A stretch of 37,569 bases of DNA from Bacteroidales bacterium. GTDB lineage: Bacteria; Bacteroidota; Bacteroidia; Bacteroidales; WCHB1-69. Within the stretch, counting starts at the first letter, position 1, and each line of letters starts with the position of its first letter. The position numbers and the translations under genes are program-made. The DNA is taken from contig JAAYKF010000003.1 in assembly GCA_012522535.1 (NCBI GenBank), forward strand, positions 1 to 37,569, written 5' to 3'. Below are positions 33,788-37,569 of the stretch, one piece after another. The notes under the pieces were generated by a model that was not told where the DNA came from, did no database searches, and saw nothing but the letters and a program-made list of their open reading frames with translations.

Positions 33788-34225
33788 ATGAAACAATATA
33801 AATTTATAATAAATGGCAATGATTATCAGGTAGATATACTCGATATTGAAGATAATATTGCAGACGTTGAGGTTAACGGAACCCCATATAAAGTTGAGCT
33901 TGACAAAGAGATGAATGTTAGGAGTACACCTAAAATAGTGCAAGCTAAACCAGCACCTAGTGCAGAAGCTAGCACTGCTGCTCCAAAGGCAGCTAGCCCA
34001 GCATCAACGGGAGGCGAAGCAATTAAATCACCACTCCCAGGAGCAATAATAGATGTTTATGTGAATGTTGGAGATACCGTAAAAACTGGACAGCAACTTC
34101 TTATGCTTGAGGCTATGAAAATGGAAAACAATATCGACTCAGATAGAGATGGAAAAATTTTGGAAGTAAAAGTATCTAAGGGCGATAATGTTCTTGAGGG
34201 TGATGTCTTAATAGTAATTGAATAA
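33788..34225 (+). CDS. mmdC: biotin carboxyl carrier subunit of the decarboxylase
   Basis: 145 residues. An N-terminal domain (1-45) is followed by an Ala/Pro-rich flexible linker (about 50-76, AKPAPSAEASTAAPKAASPAS) and a biotinyl domain with LEAMKMENNI, whose Lys111 is biotinylated. The arm shuttles CO2 from the alpha to the beta subunit. Neighbours are the gamma-like gene 13 bp upstream and the beta subunit 10 bp downstream. Length and linker match MmdC/OadA-C-terminus type carriers of Na+-translocating decarboxylases. Confidence 0.94.
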   Translation: MKQYKFIINGNDYQVDILDIEDNIADVEVNGTPYKVELDKEMNVRSTPKIVQAKPAPSAEASTAAPKAASPASTGGEAIKSPLPGAIIDVYVNVGDTVKTGQQLLMLEAMKMENNIDSDRDGKILEVKVSKGDNVLEGDVLIVIE

Positions 34226-34235
34226 TATTTGTGAA

Positions 34236-35390
34236 ATGGGAAATTTAGGAGAATTTTTTTCTAGTGGACTTTTAGAATTCTTTAATTATTCAGCGTTTGC
34301 CAACATTGAATGGGGGCATATCATAATGATAATTATAGGGATTTTCTTTATAAGTATAGGAATTTTAAAAGAGTACGAACCCCTTTTACTTATCCCAATA
34401 GGCTTTGGAATTTTAGTGGGAAATGTCCCATTTCTTCAAGGCGAAGGAATTGGAATTTATGAAGAGGGTTCAGTGTTAAACTATTTATATTTTGGAGTTT
34501 TATATGGGGTCTATCCCCCCTTAATATTCTTAGGTGTTGGTGCCTTAACAGACTTTTCGGCACTTATATCAAACCCCAAATTAATACTTGTAGGAGCTTC
34601 GGCACAGCTGGGTATTTTTGGTGCCTATGTTGTGGCTCTATTGCTTGGATTTACTCCACACGAAGCTGGTGCAATTGGAATAATTGGAGGGGCCGACGGA
34701 CCAACGGCAATATTCCTGTCATCGCGGTTGGCACCGCACTTTATGGGGGCAGTGGCAATATCTGCCTACTCATATATGGCATTAGTGCCAGTGTTGCAAC
34801 CACCTGTTATGAGGCTACTTACAACCAAAAAAGAACGCCAAATTCGCATGCGTCCACCACGTGCAGTATCAAAAAGAGAGAAAATAATGTTTCCAATTAT
34901 TGGATTCTTATTAACCTCATTTATAGTGCCAAGTGCATTACCTTTACTGGGTATGCTATTCTTTGGTAACTTGTTGAAAGAGAGTGGTGTAACCCGCCGA
35001 TTGGCTCAAACAGCCGGAGGTTCTATGGTTGATATTGTTACAATTCTAATAGGTATAACAGTAGGTGCATCAACGCAAGCAAGCACATTCCTTACAACAA
35101 AATCAATTATGATTTTTGGACTTGGAGCTGCCTCGTTTATTGTGGCTACATTTGGAGGAGTTTTGTTCTGTAAAATACTTAACCTATTCCTTAAGGATGG
35201 AAACAAAATTAATCCGCTAATTGGAAATGCAGGAGTTTCGGCTGTGCCAGCTGCTGCACGTGTTTCGCAAATGATAGGTTTGGAGTATAACAAAACCAAC
35301 CACTTGCTAATGCACGCCATGGGACCCAACGTAGCGGGTGTTATAGGTAGTGCCGTTGCTGCTGGTGTACTATTGAGTTTCTTATACTAA
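34236..35390 (+). CDS. mmdB: sodium-translocating decarboxylase beta subunit
   Basis: 384 residues from ATG 34236; a TTG 18 bp upstream overlaps the previous stop and is less likely. It is a polytopic membrane protein that decarboxylates carboxybiotin and exports Na+. It has about nine to eleven hydrophobic segments and the diagnostic blocks FLGVGALTDFSALISNPKLILVGASAQLGIFG, GAIGIIGGADGPTAIFLSS (with the Na+/carboxybiotin Asp in GADGPT), YSYMALVPVLQPP and IGNAGVSAVPAAARVSQMIG. It matches OadB/MmdB/GcdB. It is the last gene of the operon and ends at the bidirectional hairpin 35411-35442. Confidence 0.95.
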   Translation: MGNLGEFFSSGLLEFFNYSAFANIEWGHIIMIIIGIFFISIGILKEYEPLLLIPIGFGILVGNVPFLQGEGIGIYEEGSVLNYLYFGVLYGVYPPLIFLGVGALTDFSALISNPKLILVGASAQLGIFGAYVVALLLGFTPHEAGAIGIIGGADGPTAIFLSSRLAPHFMGAVAISAYSYMALVPVLQPPVMRLLTTKKERQIRMRPPRAVSKREKIMFPIIGFLLTSFIVPSALPLLGMLFFGNLLKESGVTRRLAQTAGGSMVDIVTILIGITVGASTQASTFLTTKSIMIFGLGAASFIVATFGGVLFCKILNLFLKDGNKINPLIGNAGVSAVPAAARVSQMIGLEYNKTNHLLMHAMGPNVAGVIGSAVAAGVLLSFLY

Positions 35391-35410
35391 AAATTAATTT
35401 TAACAGATAT

Positions 35411-35442
35411 AATTTAGGCTGTCGATTTCGACAGCCTAAATT
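35411..35442. terminator. bidirectional terminator between the decarboxylase operon and glyS
   Basis: A 15-bp perfect inverted repeat (35411-35425 with 35428-35442, outer sequence AATTTAGGCTGTCGA) lies between the convergent genes. Its first ten bases equal those of the 17257 terminator. Confidence 0.75.
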
Positions 35443-35469
35443 GTATGTAATAAACCTTCAAGGTTTGGA

Positions 35470-37002
35470 TTATGGTCTATAAATATTAGCCTTCAACCTA
35501 TCACCAATAATTTTAGATAGCATAGAAATATCCACTCTCTCTTGTTTCATGCTGTCGCGCTCGCGAATGGTAACAGTATTGTCTTCCATTGTTTGAGTGT
35601 CGATGGTAACACAGTATGGAGTTCCAATGGCATCCTGACGGCGATAGCGTCTGCCAATGGCATCTTTATCGTCATACTGACAGTTGAAATCAAACCTTAA
35701 ATCATCAAGTATCTCTTTTGCCTTTTCGGGCATACCATCTTTTCTTACCAAAGGTAAAACTGCAACTTTGTATGGCGACAAAATAGGTGGAATATTCAGA
35801 ACTGTACGCAAAGAGCCATCTTCCAATGTCTCTTCGTTGTATGCATTACTAAATATTGCCAAAAACATTCTATCCATTCCAATGGAAGTTTCCACCACAT
35901 AGGGAATGTAGTTTTCGTTGGTTTCGGGGTCGAAATATTGAAGTTTTTTGCCCGATAAATCTTGATGTGCCTTTAGGTCGAAATCGGTTCTTGAGTGAAT
36001 ACCTTCCAATTCTCTAAATCCAAATGGGAAATCAAACTCAATATCTGTTGCAGCATTGGCATAATGGGCAAGTTTTTCGTGGTCGTGATAGCGTAGTTTT
36101 TCTTCGCTAATGCCAAGAGTACCAAGCCATTTGTAACGCTCTTCTTTCCAATACTCAAACCATTTAAGCTCTTCGCCGGGGCGAACAAAAAACTGCATCT
36201 CCATTTGCTCAAATTCACGCATACGGAAAATAAATTGGCGAGCTACAATTTCATTACGGAAAGCTTTACCAGTTTGGGCTATGCCGAAAGGAACCCTCAT
36301 GCGACCACTTTTCATAACATTCAAAAAGTTTACGAAAATACCCTGAGCAGTCTCTGGACGTAAATAAATTACCTCAGCACCTTCAGAGGTGGAACCCATT
36401 TGAGTAGAAAACATTAGGTTGAACTGACGTACGTCGGTCCAGTTACGACTTCCAGAAATGGGACAGGCAATTTTCAGCTCTTCAATAAGTGCCTTAACGC
36501 CCACCAAGTCATCGTTGCCAAGAGTTTCGTTCATCTTAGTGCGAACATCTTCAATCTCTTCCAAATATCTCATCACTCTGGGGTTGGTCTCGCGGTACAT
36601 TTTTTCGTCAAAATTTTCACCAAAACGCTTGTTAGCTTTCGCCACCTCTTTGTTTATTTTATCTTCAATTTTCAGAATATAATCTTCCAATAAAATATCT
36701 GCACGATAACGTTTTTTCGAGTCCCTGTTGTCAATCAATGGGTCGTTGAATGCATCAACGTGTCCCGATGCCTTCCATATGCTTGGATGCATAAAAATAG
36801 CCGAGTCAATACCAACAATATTTTCGTGCATCTGAACCATGGATTTCCACCAATATTGACGAATGTTGTTTTTTAGTTCAACACCATTTTGACCATAGTC
36901 ATAAACAGCACTTAAACCATCATATATCTCGCTGGAGGGAAAAATAAAACCATATTCCTTAGCGTGCGAAATTATTTTTCTAAATAGATCTTCCTTGCTC
37001 AT
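35470..37002 (-). CDS. glyS: glycyl-tRNA synthetase (class II, alpha2 type)
   Basis: 510 residues, matching the single-chain (GRS1/glyQS) form rather than the alpha/beta tetramer. It charges tRNA-Gly. Blocks include EIYDGLSAVYDYGQNGVELKNNIRQYWW, motif-2-like RMRVPFGIAQTGKAFRNEIVARQFIFRMREFEQMEMQFF, ELEGIHSRTDFDLKAHQ, VVETSIGMDRMFLAIFSNAY (motif 3), then the C-terminal anticodon domain with YKVAVLPLVRKDGMPEKAKEI and GTPYCVTIDTQTMEDNTVTIRERDSM. The enzyme is complete. It converges with the decarboxylase operon and shares its terminator. Confidence 0.97.
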   Translation of the reverse strand: MSKEDLFRKIISHAKEYGFIFPSSEIYDGLSAVYDYGQNGVELKNNIRQYWWKSMVQMHENIVGIDSAIFMHPSIWKASGHVDAFNDPLIDNRDSKKRYRADILLEDYILKIEDKINKEVAKANKRFGENFDEKMYRETNPRVMRYLEEIEDVRTKMNETLGNDDLVGVKALIEELKIACPISGSRNWTDVRQFNLMFSTQMGSTSEGAEVIYLRPETAQGIFVNFLNVMKSGRMRVPFGIAQTGKAFRNEIVARQFIFRMREFEQMEMQFFVRPGEELKWFEYWKEERYKWLGTLGISEEKLRYHDHEKLAHYANAATDIEFDFPFGFRELEGIHSRTDFDLKAHQDLSGKKLQYFDPETNENYIPYVVETSIGMDRMFLAIFSNAYNEETLEDGSLRTVLNIPPILSPYKVAVLPLVRKDGMPEKAKEILDDLRFDFNCQYDDKDAIGRRYRRQDAIGTPYCVTIDTQTMEDNTVTIRERDSMKQERVDISMLSKIIGDRLKANIYRP

Positions 37003-37019
37003 AAAAATTTTAGTTTTTG

Positions 37020-37027
37020 CAAAAATA
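37020..37027 (-). promoter_or_regulatory. Bacteroidota -7 element for glyS
   Basis: On the minus strand TATTTTTG fits TAnnTTTG and lies 17 bp before the glyS ATG. Confidence 0.4.
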
Positions 37028-37085
37028 CAAAAATTCTATGAAAATGAGAAATCTCAAATATCAATTAAGATAGCCAATACACCCC

Positions 37086-37358
37086 TTATCTCAGCTTCCG
37101 CTTTATATCATCTAAATCTTTTTGAATTTGCGATAGCTGTGATTTCAATCTGTCTATTTCGCGTTTCTGATTGTCTATGATTTTTTGCTGTTCGCTGATG
37201 GTTCTTTGGTTATTATTTGTCTGTTTTTCTAAGTCTCTAATATTGTTTTGATAGGTGTTAATCAATCTTTTTAGATTATTAAAATCATCTATGGAAATAT
37301 TCGAACGACCTATTTTGTCGAAAGTTGTAGTACCAATTGTAATAATAAAATAGTCCAA
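37086..37358 (-). CDS. possible small coiled-coil protein or gene remnant
   Basis: A 90-codon frame whose only plausible start is TTG at 37356-37358; no ATG or GTG lies in its first part. The sequence from about residue 25 onward is a strongly heptad-like coiled coil (FNNLKRLINTYQNNIRDLEK, then IIDNQKREIDRLKSQLSQIQKDLDDIKRKLR). The first 20 residues (FIITIGTTTFDKIG) are unlike it. The start lies in the loop of a palindrome (37333-37381). It may be a small regulator or structural protein, a truncated remnant of a longer gene, or not a gene. It ends 83 bp before the glyS start on the same strand. Confidence 0.35.
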   Translation of the reverse strand: MDYFIITIGTTTFDKIGRSNISIDDFNNLKRLINTYQNNIRDLEKQTNNNQRTISEQQKIIDNQKREIDRLKSQLSQIQKDLDDIKRKLR

Positions 37359-37381
37359 ACTATTTTATTATTTTACAATGG
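37333..37381. repeat. long AT-rich palindrome 1 at the right edge
   Basis: 14 perfect base pairs (37341-37354 with 37359-37372, loop CCAA) extend through two small bulges to about 21 pairs, CCA...TGG. It covers the TTG start of the small coiled-coil ORF, so it is either that gene's 5' hairpin or a separate element. Confidence 0.6.
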
Positions 37382-37398
37382 TAAATGCCGATATAATA

Positions 37399-37445
37399 GC
37401 TGTTTAGTACAATTGGAATAAAATGAAAATTGGACTAAAACAGCT
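37399..37445. repeat. long palindrome 2 at the right edge
   Basis: AGCTGTTTAGT pairs with ACTAAAACAGCT (one extra base), and inside it CAATT pairs with AATTG around a short loop. The inner part repeats the CAATTG...AATAAAAT words of palindrome 1. Confidence 0.55.
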
Positions 37446-37477
37446 CACTACATGACAAAAAATTAACTCACTGATAA

Positions 37478-37497
37478 TCAACATTTTAGTGTTGATA
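37478..37497. repeat. small palindrome with DnaA-box-like word
   Basis: ATCAACA and TGTTGAT form a 7-bp stem around TTTTAG. The right arm continues as TGTTGATAA (reverse of TTATCAACA), the same 9-mer seen in the 4369-4738 gap. A T-run follows on the plus strand. No gene is visible from here to 37569. Confidence 0.4.
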
Positions 37498-37569
37498 AGT
37501 TTTTCAAAATATCAACATAAAAATTTGGATAAAAGACTGATATTCAGTAATTTAGATGAAAAAGTTAGC

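Overview
The window looks like chromosomal DNA from a low-GC member of the Bacteroidota, probably an anaerobic or fermentative Bacteroidales-like lineage. Pointers are repeated TAnnTTTG promoter elements in place of sigma70-type ones, weak Shine-Dalgarno signals, a type IX secretion C-terminal domain on the M1 peptidase, the operon order DUF4175-like protein / ATPase / ybeY / mnmG, a BtuB plus beta-propeller lipoprotein pair under a cobalamin riboswitch, a tRNA gene without an encoded CCA, and a sodium-pumping methylmalonyl-CoA decarboxylase operon. I see no prophage, transposase, CRISPR array or rRNA.

Layout. (1) 1-4368, all genes on the minus strand: two small exported proteins, a 546-bp gap with strong inverted repeats and a possible 57-codon ORF, a MORN-type repeat protein, and nadA. 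(2) 4369-4738: a very AT-rich gap with about nine 9-mers close to TTATCAACA; strand use diverges here and I propose it as a candidate replication origin. (3) 4739-22964, all plus: rpiB, an Fe-S protein, a giant coiled-coil membrane protein, a small ATPase-fold protein, ybeY, and mnmG flanked by two perfect parS palindromes; then a 1237-residue NtrY-like kinase, tRNA-Arg(CCG), a TPR protein, an RRM protein, a SixA-like phosphatase, a TylF-like methyltransferase, a secreted M1 aminopeptidase and a long-chain acyl-CoA synthetase. (4) 23021-26415, minus: a GH3-family protein, an exported protein and a membrane J-domain protein as one transcription unit. (5) 26467-30600: ispE on plus, then the minus-strand vitamin B12 uptake unit (riboswitch, BtuB-like receptor, BtuG-like lipoprotein). 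(6) 30886-35390, plus: methylmalonyl-CoA epimerase and the four decarboxylase subunits. (7) 35470-37569: glyS on minus, a doubtful coiled-coil ORF, and a run of three palindromes at the right edge.

How the genes connect. Units 5 and 6 lie back to back. B12 captured by BtuB/BtuG feeds B12-dependent methylmalonyl-CoA mutase (not in the window), whose (R)-product is epimerised and then decarboxylated to propionyl-CoA by the Na+-pumping complex: the final steps of succinate-to-propionate fermentation. Units 2 and 3 together (strand divergence, DnaA-box-like cluster, two parS sites 5-7 kb away) suggest that the window covers or adjoins the chromosome origin. That is the most consequential inference here, and it rests on pattern reading only.
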